NCBI GenBank assembly: GCA_016286165.1
Contig: JAEESE010000010.1
Location: 62,001-126,000, forward strand
Source: Bacteroidaceae bacterium
GTDB taxonomy: Bacteria > Bacteroidota > Bacteroidia > Bacteroidales > Bacteroidaceae
DNA length: 64,000 nt
Direction of reading: 5' to 3'
Shown: piece by piece, positions 1 through 8,835 of the stretch
Numbering within the stretch: position 1 is the stretch's first letter
How the letters are laid out: each line of letters opens with the position of its first letter
Made by a program: the position numbers and the translations under genes
The notes under the pieces: model-generated
The model's database searches: none
The model's input: only the letters and a program-made list of their open reading frames with translations
What the model was told of the DNA's origin: nothing

Positions 1-2
1 AG

Positions 3-2297
3 GAATTCATGATGGACTGCGTGCTGAAGAACTGGACACCCGATCCCACCACTCGTGATCAGGTGTTCCAACCCGTAACCCTGAATCGTGCCGCTGCTAA
101 GATTGTGCTCAACGTAGATTTCGATGCAGACTTCCTGAAATCACTGACACATGAGAAGAAAACCGTAGATGGCACAGAGAAATGGGTTGAGAAGTCAGCA
201 GATAAGAAGGTAACCATTACCGGCTCACCCGCTTGGCGTTTCTATAATTTTGCCTTCGGTGCACCTGTGTTTGATCCTGGGACTCAGGGCGATGGTATAG
301 AGGTACATAGCAGTGACCGTCAACTTTTCGGCGCTTATGATGATGCAACAAACACCTCTTTCCAAATCATCACTTACACCTACCCTAACAAGTGGCTTGA
401 AGCAGACTATGCTACCGCAGCTCCCTCGCTCGTCATCTCTATTGGTTATACCGAGAACGGTAATACTACCTACAACTACTATCGTATTCCTCTGGTAAAG
501 AGCACCGTCACCGAGATTAATCGCAACCACATCTACGTTGTCAACGCCACTATAGCAACTCGCGGTTCTGAGCTCCATGAGGACGAGGACGAGATCGAGG
601 ATGTCCACTACTACGTTCTTCCTTGGAACGATAAGACCAATAGTGCAGCTATTCACAATGAGGTTGAGGCTGTGCAGCACTACTACCTCAAAGTCAATCC
701 CAAGATTTACACACTCCGCGGTGATGGTGCCCAGAGTGTAGACATCAACTACCTGAAGGCTTCTGGAACCAGCGTTGGCTGGAAGCTCTTCACCTACGAT
801 GCCAACGGCAACCAGACAGCCGTTGTGGCCAATAATGCAGATGGTGCTACACGCGCTTGGTTCTATAATAGTACGGGGGCTTTCACAAGCACATATAGCG
901 ATACAGGCAGCGGTATAACGTGGGGCAATACTATGGGTGTCAATATTACACAGAGTACGGAAGGTGTTAGTGGCTCAAGTGGTAAATTTACTGTAACATC
1001 ACAAGCTCTAACCAATAAAGCCATCAAATACATCCGATTCCGTGTATTCCTCAATGAGGAAGAGACCCTTTATGAAGATGTTATCATTCGTCACTTCCCG
1101 ACGGATAATATCCAAAATATTGCCGGACATTGGTCATCATATCATACTGCAAATAATTCGACTCAAGACGTCACTCTCACTACAACAATCCTGTCTGAAG
1201 CTCAATCTTGGGCTGAACAATATGGTGTAGCGTTTACTTCTCAAGAATTAAGTAATACGGAAACTATAACTTACGCTACCTACTCAGCACATTCAACAGA
1301 AGAAGGATATAGCGCCAATGTCATATCGGGAGTAACGGTTGATGAAATGTTTCAAGCGGCAGGAGGCAACTATAGTGCCTGGAATACTACTATACGAAAC
1401 GCCAACAGTCAGGCGAATGCATTTTTGTCCGACGGATGGTATTATTGGGGTGAAGAACCAACGACCACTACTAGTAGTGAGTATGATTACTATACAGGTA
1501 ATTATGGTAGGACATATTATATCTACACTACTCGTTATCGCGCACAATATACCCACACCTATTCATATACTCAATATTCTATAACTGTGCCTATGGCAAG
1601 TACTGGTGATTGGGTAGATTGGGACAATAGAACGAGTCATAGACCTGCACGCACTTATAATACTACATATGGAAACAACGGCGGTTCATTCTACGCCAAA
1701 GTTTACAATAATGGTATTTATCAGATTAATGAACAAAGTAGTGGGGGATATAACGCGACCTATACCACCGTTCAGGGAAGTAATTATAGTTCGTTAACGA
1801 ATAATCGTATGTATGTCATCCAAATATCTTCTACGAGTAATGATTATATCCTCGGCCGTCCGATATTAGGAAACCCCAACGAGAACCAGTCTAAGGATGA
1901 TGTCGTCTCACCAGCATTTATGATTGCCTCACAGCTAGGTGCTGTGACCACGTTTACCAATGCAGCCAATGCAGCCACACACTGTCGTAGATATATGGAG
2001 GTAGCGGAAGATGGTACACGTTATACAGGTTGGAGATTACCAACAAAATCAGAGATAAGTGTGATAACTGGCTACCAATACGGCACGATTGGTGGAGTTA
2101 CTATTCCTAATGATTATCGAGTTCTATCGCCAGTTCTTACGGGTAGATATTATTGGAGCCTTTCAGGAGATTTAGTATTAACGTTATCAACCAATGACTC
2201 TGGTAATTACCTCCGTTGCGTCCGAGACCTCTCCGCTGAAGAAGTTGATCGTTTAAATGGTTTCGATAAGATTATCCAAAAGTATCAGAACAAGTAA
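3..2297 (+). CDS. Fimbrillin-like surface protein, 5' end outside the window
   Basis: The reading frame is already open at the first bases, so the N-terminus and any signal peptide or lipobox lie upstream. The visible 764 or so residues begin with a segment containing LNRAAAKIVLNV, the kind of strand found at the start of the N-terminal domain of FimA/Mfa-type fimbrillins. The middle (about residues 380-620) is very rich in Tyr, Thr, Asn and Ser, as in exposed beta-sheet adhesins. The C-terminus carries GWRLPTKSEI and YYWSLSGD, a module resembling the lectin-like ends of large fimbrial tip or DUF4906-type proteins. It is followed after 73 bp by a second fimbrial lipoprotein, so the two are probably one operon for a surface fimbria. 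Exact position in the fibre (stalk or tip) cannot be told. Confidence 0.6.
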   Translation, partial: EFMMDCVLKNWTPDPTTRDQVFQPVTLNRAAAKIVLNVDFDADFLKSLTHEKKTVDGTEKWVEKSADKKVTITGSPAWRFYNFAFGAPVFDPGTQGDGIEVHSSDRQLFGAYDDATNTSFQIITYTYPNKWLEADYATAAPSLVISIGYTENGNTTYNYYRIPLVKSTVTEINRNHIYVVNATIATRGSELHEDEDEIEDVHYYVLPWNDKTNSAAIHNEVEAVQHYYLKVNPKIYTLRGDGAQSVDINYLKASGTSVGWKLFTYDANGNQTAVVANNADGATRAWFYNSTGAFTSTYSDTGSGITWGNTMGVNITQSTEGVSGSSGKFTVTSQALTNKAIKYIRFRVFLNEEETLYEDVIIRHFPTDNIQNIAGHWSSYHTANNSTQDVTLTTTILSEAQSWAEQYGVAFTSQELSNTETITYATYSAHSTEEGYSANVISGVTVDEMFQAAGGNYSAWNTTIRNANSQANAFLSDGWYYWGEEPTTTTSSEYDYYTGNYGRTYYIYTTRYRAQYTHTYSYTQYSITVPMASTGDWVDWDNRTSHRPARTYNTTYGNNGGSFYAKVYNNGIYQINEQSSGGYNATYTTVQGSNYSSLTNNRMYVIQISSTSNDYILGRPILGNPNENQSKDDVVSPAFMIASQLGAVTTFTNAANAATHCRRYMEVAEDGTRYTGWRLPTKSEISVITGYQYGTIGGVTIPNDYRVLSPVLTGRYYWSLSGDLVLTLSTNDSGNYLRCVRDLSAEEVDRLNGFDKIIQKYQNK

Positions 2298-2370
2298 GGC
2301 TTAGTGGTCTCCCACACTTCCATCCCTACAAAGGATGAAAGGTTAATAGAGATAATAAAGAATAACAATT

Positions 2371-4422
2371 ATGAAATATCTTTCAAAACTATTATTCGTA
2401 GCAGTTGCAGCCCTCGGTTTTGCAGCTTGCGCTGATGACTCTGACATCGTTAGTCCTGGTGGCGCTCAGCCTGGAGATATACCTGTCAACATTACCTTCA
2501 GTTTTGCAGACAAGGCAAAGGCAACACGTAGCATGGTCAGTGGCACAGAGACAAAAGTGACAACTATGCAGTTGGTCTGCTTCGATGCAAATGGCTTGTA
2601 TCTCGGTATTCGTGATGCCGAGGCAACTCAAGACAATCCCACTGCAACTGGATTTTATGACTCTGGCACCATTAAGGGCACAGTACCACAGGGTACAGCT
2701 CGTATCCATTTCATTGCCAACCGCAATTTGGATATACCATTGTCACACAACGTTGGGACAGCTGAAGAGACGGTTATGAAATCGGTTGAACTATCAACAT
2801 CTTATGATGATGCAGCACATCAGCTAGTATGCTATTGGGGTTATCATAAGGCAGCCAGCGCAGAGGCAATGAATGCTTGGTTGAACCCAACAACAACGCC
2901 GAGCGTAGTTTATATGATCCGCGACCGTGCCAAAGTGATTCTCGAATATGATAAGACAGATGCACCTTTCCCCGTACAAAAGGTCGAATGGCTCATCCAC
3001 AACGGACGTAAACGCGGCTACATTGCACCTAAGAGCACTGAATGGGAAAACTATTATGGCAACTCTACAGCTTCAGGTCATGAATCTGAGTTGATTTCAA
3101 CTGCCACTTTAAATGAGTATACTGCTGAAGGACGCTACTCCCTGTGGACATCAGAAACTGAGAACGAAGACGGTAACTTTGATGTAGCATATAATGGTAC
3201 CACCAATACCCATACGCCCCAGTTCCTCTTTGAGGACGATAATCCTGCACAAGAAGGAGCCTATCCAAAAATAATCCTTAAGGTAACATATACCGTAAGT
3301 GGCTCAACAAAGACCGTCTATCACGTTCTTAAACTTAACGACGATAACAAGGTTCAGTACGACATAGTCCGCAATAACACCTATTATGTCACATGTAAGC
3401 TACTCTCACCAGATATTGCTTACTATGAGACATTGAAGGATGCTATTGATGGTACTGAATTCATGAACGCTGATATTGAGATTAGCCGTGACATCACTGA
3501 TGTTAACGACGACACCTATACTCTGCAGATTCTTCTTCCCACCGAAACAACATCTATCGTTCTCAACACAGAGGGTGAAAATACAGATATGCACTTTGCA
3601 TTCCGTAATCTTGACCTGACGGAGGTGGAAGGAACAACGACTCCAGTCGATAATATCACTGCCTTTAATGTGTATTGGGAGAATTCACAAACGTTCTGCA
3701 CTAATCCCACAGTGACATATAATAGTTCAACCAAGCAGTACACCATCCACACAACTGTGATAGAAGGCCAACTGACCGATCATCTTCAGAGTGAGTGGCT
3801 AGTTGTTGAATACAAATATACTGGTACAGACGGAAAGCAAAAGAGCTTGAAACGTTATATCCACGTCTTCGTCATCGACCAGTTCCGCTACAAAATCTAT
3901 CCTAAGTTGACTCGTGTGGGCACAGGTAACTATGGAGACTGCTTGCTGACATTCACGATTCCTCCCATGGAACACTCGCAGTTCTTACCGGACGGCAGTC
4001 CCGATTCCGATGAACTCGTGTATCCTCAAGAGCTATACCCCATCGATGTGAAGTTCACAACCAATACATTGAATGCCTACGGCACCACTCAGGGAACAAA
4101 TAACTATGGTCTGTTTGGCGTAAGCGTGGAAACCACTGGTAACCTTTTCGATGCAGATGACTTTGAGACAGGATATCAGAGTCCTCTTTCATCTACCAAT
4201 TACAATGCAGACAGGACTCACTGGTATTACCAACAGGCAGGCAATCTTTGGGACTTCTGGTACACATACAGCCTCAAGACCTATCCAACTAATGGTGTCG
4301 TGAATATCTATTTCAAGGATGTACGTCAGAATATTCAATACGCCACTGTTGATGACGTTGGCCTCTTCCTCTATGTAGAATACTTCGGTAAGAACTATTC
4401 AGTACCGCGTTCAACTAACTAA
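2371..4422 (+). CDS. Fimbrillin/Mfa2-like lipoprotein (DUF4906-type)
   Basis: A 683-residue lipoprotein. The signal peptide ends in a lipobox LGFAAC with lipidated Cys20, followed by Asp-Asp, typical of Bacteroidetes lipoproteins. Residues about 38-80 (VNITFSFAD, then MQLVCFDANGLYLG) match the N-terminal beta-domain seen in FimB/Mfa2-like anchor and DUF4906 proteins, and a second segment with RDRAKVILEYD (about 184-194) is also typical. The rest is beta-rich with no enzyme motif. In known fimbriae such proteins form the anchor or the tip; here the job is inferred from family resemblance and the adjacent fimbrillin-like gene. A GC-rich palindrome and a strong terminator follow, closing the operon. 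Confidence 0.62.
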   Translation: MKYLSKLLFVAVAALGFAACADDSDIVSPGGAQPGDIPVNITFSFADKAKATRSMVSGTETKVTTMQLVCFDANGLYLGIRDAEATQDNPTATGFYDSGTIKGTVPQGTARIHFIANRNLDIPLSHNVGTAEETVMKSVELSTSYDDAAHQLVCYWGYHKAASAEAMNAWLNPTTTPSVVYMIRDRAKVILEYDKTDAPFPVQKVEWLIHNGRKRGYIAPKSTEWENYYGNSTASGHESELISTATLNEYTAEGRYSLWTSETENEDGNFDVAYNGTTNTHTPQFLFEDDNPAQEGAYPKIILKVTYTVSGSTKTVYHVLKLNDDNKVQYDIVRNNTYYVTCKLLSPDIAYYETLKDAIDGTEFMNADIEISRDITDVNDDTYTLQILLPTETTSIVLNTEGENTDMHFAFRNLDLTEVEGTTTPVDNITAFNVYWENSQTFCTNPTVTYNSSTKQYTIHTTVIEGQLTDHLQSEWLVVEYKYTGTDGKQKSLKRYIHVFVIDQFRYKIYPKLTRVGTGNYGDCLLTFTIPPMEHSQFLPDGSPDSDELVYPQELYPIDVKFTTNTLNAYGTTQGTNNYGLFGVSVETTGNLFDADDFETGYQSPLSSTNYNADRTHWYYQQAGNLWDFWYTYSLKTYPTNGVVNIYFKDVRQNIQYATVDDVGLFLYVEYFGKNYSVPRSTN

Positions 4423-4449
4423 GCCCCCTATAATCCCCCGACGGGGGAT
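4422..4449. repeat. GC-rich palindromic repeat, copy 1
   Basis: Directly after the stop codon: a C-run, TATAAT, then arms ATCCCCC (4433-4439) and GGGGGAT (4443-4449) around a 3-nt loop. A nearly identical unit lies at 10883-10910, after another gene. Confidence 0.7.
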
Positions 4450-4475
4450 AATAGGAAATGGACAATTAATAATAT

Positions 4476-4503
4476 GGCCCGCAACGTTGTTGCGGGCCTT
4501 TTT
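4476..4503 (+). terminator. Rho-independent terminator of the fimbrial operon
   Basis: Stem GGCCCGCAAC / GTTGCGGGCC (4476-4498) with a very short loop, followed by five T. It is the strongest intrinsic terminator in the first 10 kb. Confidence 0.85.
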
Positions 4504-4512
4504 CATCTTTTC

Positions 4513-4545
4513 TTTTGGCCGTATCACAAAATCAATTTACCTTTG
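4513..4545 (+). promoter_or_regulatory. Bacteroidetes promoter of the RAYT relic
   Basis: TTTTGG at 4513-4518 and TACCTTTG at 4538-4545 fit the -33/-7 pair. The -7 box ends only four bases before the ATG, so a transcript would have almost no leader. Confidence 0.6.
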
Positions 4546-4549
4546 CGGT

Positions 4550-4834
4550 ATGCAAAAGGAAAAAGGGCAGCACGGCGAGCACCACATGGGATGGCGAAGC
4601 CGCATCAACGACTACAGCCGCAAAGGTTTGTATCATATCACCATTAAAGTAGCAGACCGCAGCAGCCAGGTGCTGGGCGTAGTGGAAGGCAACCCGAATG
4701 TACCTATAGGGCACGAGGGAGCAGCGTATGTGCGTCTCACCGCATTGGGCGCCATGGTCAAGCAGGAGCTGCTGCATAGCATTAGCGCCCACTACCCTAT
4801 GATCCGCGTGGATGCCTTCGTTGTGATGAATTGA
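4550..4834 (+). pseudogene. Truncated REP-associated tyrosine transposase (RAYT / Y1 family) relic
   Basis: 94 residues from ATG 4550. The motifs YSRKGLYHITIKV, then LGVVEGN, VRLTALGAMV and IRVDAFVVM follow the N-terminal third of IS200/REP-associated Y1 transposases in order. In those enzymes FVVM is followed at once by the catalytic PNHxH (HUH) motif. Here the frame reads Asn then TGA, so the gene stops exactly before the metal-binding site and has no catalytic tyrosine. The sequence after the stop is a GA-rich word repeat (about 4835-4866), which suggests the rest was replaced or deleted. The promoter upstream is still good. Not expected to be active. The family call rests on recognised motif order, not on a search. 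Confidence 0.7.
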
Positions 4835-4868
4835 GGAATGAAGAGTGAAGGATGAAGAATGAAAAAAG

Positions 4869-4924
4869 TGTTATGTACTGAATAAGTTGACAAAATTTGC
4901 GTTCAACTTATTCAGTACATAACA
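4869..4924. repeat. 22-bp perfect inverted repeat (large hairpin)
   Basis: Arms 4869-4890 and 4903-4924 are exact reverse complements over 22 bp around a 12-nt AT-rich loop. Lies 35 bp after the RAYT relic. There is no T-tract, so it does not look like an ordinary terminator. Confidence 0.85.
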
Positions 4925-4953
4925 ACATAACAAATTAAAAAAACAGCAAAACG

Positions 4954-5057
4954 CCTACACCTTTACACCCTTTTGTAGGTATTTGCATGTATTTCAACGG
5001 TTTAAGCCGTGCAAAAAGGGTGTAATTAGGGTGTAATTGAGGGTGTAAAGGTGTAGG
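4954..5057. repeat. 104-bp unit with 18-bp inverted ends and internal GGGTGTAA repeats
   Basis: Left end 4954-4971 and right end 5040-5057 are perfect 18-bp inverted repeats. Between them lies a small hairpin ACGG...CCGT (about 4997-5010). Three GGGTGTAA units follow one another at about 5018, 5029 and 5041. A GGCCC then a T-run follows at 5060-5071, so the unit could also end transcription. Confidence 0.75.
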
Positions 5058-5092
5058 AAGGCCCTTTTTTTATGTCTAAACAGGGCATTTTC

Positions 5093-5120
5093 ATGCATAA
5101 ACTTGGCAAAGTTTATGCAT
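5093..5120. repeat. 12-bp perfect hairpin
   Basis: Arms ATGCATAAACTT (5093-5104) and AAGTTTATGCAT (5109-5120) around GGCA. Between this and 5201 lie two direct repeats of GTCGTATnGGCTGA (near 5148 and 5170). Confidence 0.75.
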
Positions 5121-5200
5121 AATATAGGCCTTAACCTGTATCATCCAGTCGTATCGGCTGATTTGACAGGTCGTATTGGCTGAATAGACCCGTCATATAG

Positions 5201-5224
5201 GTTGTTCGGTCGCGACCGAACAAC
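5201..5224. repeat. 24-bp perfect palindrome
   Basis: GTTGTTCGGTCG followed directly by its reverse complement, with no loop; the centre is TCGCGA. A loop-free palindrome of this size could be a protein-binding or cleavage site. No nearby gene is an obvious partner. Confidence 0.8.
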
Positions 5225-5240
5225 GAAAGTATATGCTCTT

Positions 5241-5641
5241 AAATTTTGTTTGAAACAGACTACAGACTACAGCCAAGAGAGCACCATCACTTGCTTTCGA
5301 CACTTTGTAGCAAGGTTCTTCTCTAATTCTTGATAGCCTAAAGACTTTTAGAAAAACCCTTTAGGCTTTGTGGCAATTACATAAAGGGTTTTAGGGAATT
5401 ATCCCAAGACTTCTGGCCGATTAAGCCGGCTTGTTCGGGCGATTAATACGGCTTTAATGTTTGATACAACTGGACGTGTATGCCTACACGTGCGGTAGTA
5501 TAGGGGAATACGTGCAGACGAATCGTGGAATGATTGCTGAAGGATTAGCTTATCATTGCTGAACCACAGGGCAATCATTGCTGAAACGTCGGAAAACAAG
5601 TTATGATGGCTGTAGTCTGTAGTCAGTTTCAAACAAAATTT
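5241..5641. mobile_element. 401-bp unit bounded by 35-bp inverted repeats (MITE-like or invertible segment)
   Basis: Positions 5241-5275 and 5607-5641 are inverted repeats of 35 bp with one mismatch (position 17). The 331 bp inside contain no convincing gene, but show structure: nested inverted repeats GCCTAAAG / CTTTAGGC (5336-5366), a 7-bp hairpin ACGTGTA/TACACGT (about 5474-5491), two imperfect GATTAA...CGGCTT repeats (5420-5455), and three copies of ATnATTGCTGAA (5529-5586). I see no clear target-site duplication and no TAnnTTTG promoter inside. A minus-strand frame of 77 codons (5399-5632) runs into the right repeat and looks like chance. Confidence 0.65.
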
Positions 5642-5717
5642 TATTCCTTTTTTCCACTTTATTAGCCTTCTGACCTCAAAAATAGGGCGAAAGTTTTCTA
5701 GTCTCGTGATTTCATTG

Positions 5718-5725
5718 TACTTTTG
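5718..5725 (+). promoter_or_regulatory. -7 box TACTTTTG upstream of the DUF5106-like gene
   Basis: Eight bases separate the box from ATG 5734. This argues against the in-frame GTG at 5725, which lies inside the box. Confidence 0.6.
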
Positions 5726-5733
5726 TGGCGAAT

Positions 5734-6621
5734 ATGAAATACTTAAAGAGAATACTGGTTGCAGTGTTCTGCGTATTGGGGCCGATGGGCATCAGTGCGC
5801 AGGACGTGTCGTTTCCCTTTCCAGAGGTACCCGCAATGATGACCGACACTCAGGCACGACTGAAGTTTGTGCTTGAGAATTTCTGGAGCCGTTACGACTT
5901 CAACGACGCTTCCTCGCTCAATGAGCAGGTTGGCGAACAGGGCTTTTCGGAATTCATCAACCTGATGTCTTATGCCGATGCTCCTACTCAGAAGCTGGCC
6001 GTAAGCGAGCTGATGAAGAGAATAGGCAAGGATATGGGACTGCTCAAGCGCTTCGACGGTCTCACGGACCATTACCTCGGCAATCCCAACTCACCCCTGC
6101 GCAACGACGTGACGTATGAGCACATGCTCAAAGGCCTGCTGACCTCTACGCTATGGGACGAGGCTACACGTAGCCGCCTGAGCTACCGGCTGAAGATGGT
6201 GCAGAGGAACCAACCTGGCACAAAAGCCGCCGATTTCGAATACGTGGACCGCGTAGGCCGCCGCCACCGTATGTATGATTTGCAGAGCGAGCTGACGCTG
6301 CTGGTATTCTCAGATCCCGAATGCGAGCATTGTCACGAGCTGATGCCAAAGATTATGGGCAGCAAGGTGATTGCCGGCGACCGTCGCCTGAAAGTGCTCT
6401 CTATCTATCCCGACGAAAACGTGAAGGCGTGGATGCAGTTGCGCCCTACCCTACCCCACAACTGGAGCGAGGGCCGCAGCCCCAACGGCAAGCTGATGCA
6501 CGACCTGACGTACTACCTCGCTGCTATGCCTTCGATGTACTTGCTCGACAAGGACAAACGAGTGATACTGAAGGATGCCACGTTGGAGCAGGTGGAGAAA
6601 AGACTGGAGAACAAGGATTAG
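5734..6621 (+). CDS. Secreted thioredoxin-fold protein, DUF5106-type
   Basis: 295 residues with a signal peptide ending near ISAQ (residue 23), so exported. An N-terminal helical region (about 25-160) resembles the DUF5106 domain common in Bacteroidales. The C-terminal half is a thioredoxin-like fold: VFSDPECEHCHEL holds the redox pair Cys197-x-x-Cys200, and a cis-proline-type segment AAMPSMYLLDKDKRVI comes near the end. Probably a periplasmic or outer-membrane-facing thiol oxidoreductase; the substrate is unknown. ATG 5734 was chosen because the promoter -7 box overlaps the upstream GTG. It stands alone, followed by a word-repeat spacer and the amidase gene. Confidence 0.75.
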   Translation: MKYLKRILVAVFCVLGPMGISAQDVSFPFPEVPAMMTDTQARLKFVLENFWSRYDFNDASSLNEQVGEQGFSEFINLMSYADAPTQKLAVSELMKRIGKDMGLLKRFDGLTDHYLGNPNSPLRNDVTYEHMLKGLLTSTLWDEATRSRLSYRLKMVQRNQPGTKAADFEYVDRVGRRHRMYDLQSELTLLVFSDPECEHCHELMPKIMGSKVIAGDRRLKVLSIYPDENVKAWMQLRPTLPHNWSEGRSPNGKLMHDLTYYLAAMPSMYLLDKDKRVILKDATLEQVEKRLENKD

Positions 6622-6712
6622 GGATTAGGGATTAAAGATTAGAGAATAGGGATTAAGGATTAGGGATTAAAGAATAGGGATTTAGGATTAGGGATTAAAG
6701 ATTAAAGAGGAG
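6617..6712. repeat. Degenerate tandem word repeat (GGGATTA / AAGATTA)
   Basis: About 95 bp made of units such as GGATTAGGGATTA and AAAGATTA in changing order between two genes. Similar AT/AG words occur at 17014-17097 and 25654-25688. Confidence 0.8.
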
Positions 6713-6755
6713 AAGAGAAAAGAGAAAAGTATAACTTGGGTTAAGTGATAAAAAT

Positions 6756-7553
6756 ATGAAAAAAGCGTTACTCCTGCTTCTGATGACATTACCTTTCGGT
6801 AATCTGTCATTCTTCATTTTCCATTCGTCATTCAGCGCTGGTTCAAGCGCTGCAGCTGCCGGCACATTCACCCTGGTACTTGATGCCGGTCATGGCGGCA
6901 AGGACCCCGGCGCGCTGGGCAAGAGCGGCAAGGAGAAGAATATCAATCTGGCGGTGACGCTGGCCGTAGGCAAACTCGTGGAAGAGAACCTCAAGGACGT
7001 GAAGGTGGTGTACACGCGCAAGACAGACGTCTTCATAGAGCTGAGTGAACGCGCAGCCATCGCCAACCGCGCCAAGGCTGACCTCTTCATCAGCATACAC
7101 ACCAACGCGTTGCCAGGCAAAGCCCAAGGTCGCGGTTCAGAAACATACACGCTGGGTATGCACCGCGCTGCCGACAACCTGGCAGTGGCAAAGCGCGAGA
7201 ACTCTGCCATCATGCTCGAGAAGGACTACGAGAGCCGTTACGAGGGTTTTGACCCCAAGAGCTCCGAATCCTATATCATCTTCGAGTTCATGCAGGACAA
7301 GAACATGGAGCGCAGCGTGAAGCTGGCGCAATTCATACAAAAGCAGTTCCGCTCGGCCGGACGTGTGGACAAAGGCGTGCACCAAGCCGGTTTCCTGGTG
7401 CTGAGAGCCACGTCAATGCCCTCGTGCCTTGTGGAACTGGGCTATATAACTACTCAATCAGAAGAAACATATCTAACAAGCCAGCGCGGCGTGGACGAAC
7501 TCGCCCGCAGCATATACGAGGCCATAAAGAAATATAAGGAAGCACAACAATGA
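6756..7553 (+). CDS. N-acetylmuramoyl-L-alanine amidase (Amidase_3)
   Basis: 265 residues. A hydrophobic signal peptide fills about residues 1-30, so the enzyme acts in the periplasm. It cuts the bond between MurNAc and the stem peptide during daughter-cell separation and wall turnover. Zinc-ligand motifs are visible: DAGHGG with His46, a Glu in the KEKNINL segment, and SIHTNA with His115. The late VELGY motif gives the catalytic Glu227. No SPOR, LysM or AMIN domain is attached, so this is the minimal Bacteroidetes form. The stop codon overlaps the next start (ATGA), coupling it to the MlaD-like gene, an arrangement I recall as common in Bacteroidales. Confidence 0.9.
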   Translation: MKKALLLLLMTLPFGNLSFFIFHSSFSAGSSAAAAGTFTLVLDAGHGGKDPGALGKSGKEKNINLAVTLAVGKLVEENLKDVKVVYTRKTDVFIELSERAAIANRAKADLFISIHTNALPGKAQGRGSETYTLGMHRAADNLAVAKRENSAIMLEKDYESRYEGFDPKSSESYIIFEFMQDKNMERSVKLAQFIQKQFRSAGRVDKGVHQAGFLVLRATSMPSCLVELGYITTQSEETYLTSQRGVDELARSIYEAIKKYKEAQQ

Positions 7554-8473
7554 AAATATCCCGCGAAGCAAAAATAGGACTCACCGGCATCATAGCCTTG
7601 GTGCTGCTGTTCTTCACCATTAAGTTCCTGCAGGGCGTGCAGCTCTTCTCTACGCAGGACACATACTACATCAATTTCCGCAACGCCAAGGCACTGGCTA
7701 AGTCAAGTCCCGTGTATGCCGACGGCTATAATGTAGGCATCGTAAGCGATATCCGTTACGACTACAACCGCCCAGGCACAGGCGTGATAGTGGAGATCTC
7801 GGTGGAACATGGCATGCGTGTACCTGTAGGCACTACTGCTGTGCTCGACGAGGCAATGCTTGGCGGTTGCACCCTGAACCTGATGATGGGCAACAACCCC
7901 GTAGAGCGTTACTCCACCGGCGACACCATTCCTTCAGCCGACAACAACGGTCTGATGGCCAAAGCCGCAGAAATGATACCAAAGCTGGAGCAGACATTAG
8001 CCAAGGTCGACACCTTGTTGACATCGCTCAACACGCTCGCTGCCGATCCTAACCTACAAAAGATTCTCGCCAACGCACAGTCTGTGTCGGCGAACCTTGA
8101 CCAAAGCAGTCGCGACCTGAACAAACTGTTGGAGAAGGACATACCACAGATGACATCGACGTTCAGCGCAGCAGGACAGAACGTGGTAACGCTAACAGAC
8201 AAGCTTAACAACCTGAACCTCGAAGGCACCATGGCCAAGGTGGACGGAGCTATGAACAACGTCAACCAGATGACCGAGCGCCTGAGCTCCCCGGACAATA
8301 ACGTAGGCCTGTTGCTTAACGACACATCACTCTATGGCAACCTGAACCGTACGGCTACGGGTGCTGCAAAACTGGTCGAAGACCTGAAGGCTCACCCCAA
8401 GCGTTACGTCCACTTCTCGGTGTTCGGGAAGAAAGAAAAGCCCCAAGAGATTGAAACTGAGCCACAACAATAA
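7550..8473 (+). CDS. MlaD/MCE-domain lipid-transport protein
   Basis: 307 residues. A single N-terminal membrane anchor (about 10-28) is followed by one MCE domain (about 35-115; SPVYADGYNVGIV and GTTAVLDEAMLGG are typical), then a long helical region (about 145-270) with regular Asn/Leu/Asp spacing. MCE proteins form rings that carry phospholipid between inner and outer membranes with an MlaFE ABC transporter. No MlaE or MlaF gene is in the window, so its partners are encoded elsewhere. Translationally coupled to the amidase by a 4-bp overlap. Confidence 0.85.
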   Translation: MKISREAKIGLTGIIALVLLFFTIKFLQGVQLFSTQDTYYINFRNAKALAKSSPVYADGYNVGIVSDIRYDYNRPGTGVIVEISVEHGMRVPVGTTAVLDEAMLGGCTLNLMMGNNPVERYSTGDTIPSADNNGLMAKAAEMIPKLEQTLAKVDTLLTSLNTLAADPNLQKILANAQSVSANLDQSSRDLNKLLEKDIPQMTSTFSAAGQNVVTLTDKLNNLNLEGTMAKVDGAMNNVNQMTERLSSPDNNVGLLLNDTSLYGNLNRTATGAAKLVEDLKAHPKRYVHFSVFGKKEKPQEIETEPQQ

Positions 8474-8601
8474 ATGCAGGTGAATGCAGAGTTAAAAAGT
8501 TGCTTAAAAAGAAAAAATCTAAATAAAGAGCCGAGTTTGAAGTCTTCCTTACGACATACGCTAACATATTAAAATATCGGCATTTAGGACAAGAATATAT
8601 T

Positions 8602-8633
8602 TTTGAGGCGCTCTCGCATGAGGGCGCCTCAAA
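8602..8633. terminator. Bidirectional-type hairpin between mlaD-like gene and dnaA
   Basis: Perfect 10-bp stem TTTGAGGCGC / GCGCCTCAAA with TTT and AAA flanks. The rest of the 362-bp spacer (8474-8835) holds the dnaA promoter but no DnaA box that I can see. Confidence 0.65.
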
Positions 8634-8759
8634 TATTTAATAATCAGCACGTTTAATATTTGCAAGAGTGTTGTAGGAAATGTTTTAGGGCTAAATTAAA
8701 AAAGGCCTGAAAACGTGGCTTTTAGAGGCTATCTTCAGCGAAATTTATTTTGCGGCTCA

Positions 8760-8791
8760 TTTGGTGCAAACAAAAAAATGTCGTAACTTTG
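8760..8791 (+). promoter_or_regulatory. dnaA promoter
   Basis: TTTG at 8760-8763, 20 bp, then TAACTTTG at 8784-8791: a textbook Bacteroidetes promoter. The predicted leader is about 40 nt. Confidence 0.8.
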
Positions 8792-8835
8792 CACTCGCAA
8801 ATCGCCCCTTTCGGGAATCGCACTTTACCAACAGA

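Noticed and set aside
5399..5632. 77-codon minus-strand frame as a small gene in the 401-bp unit
   Set aside because: It starts inside the right inverted repeat, lacks a promoter, and its translation has no recognisable pattern.
6617..6712. CRISPR array
   Set aside because: Repeats are 6-8 bp words without spacers of fixed length. The same holds at 46165 and 57970. No cas genes are present.
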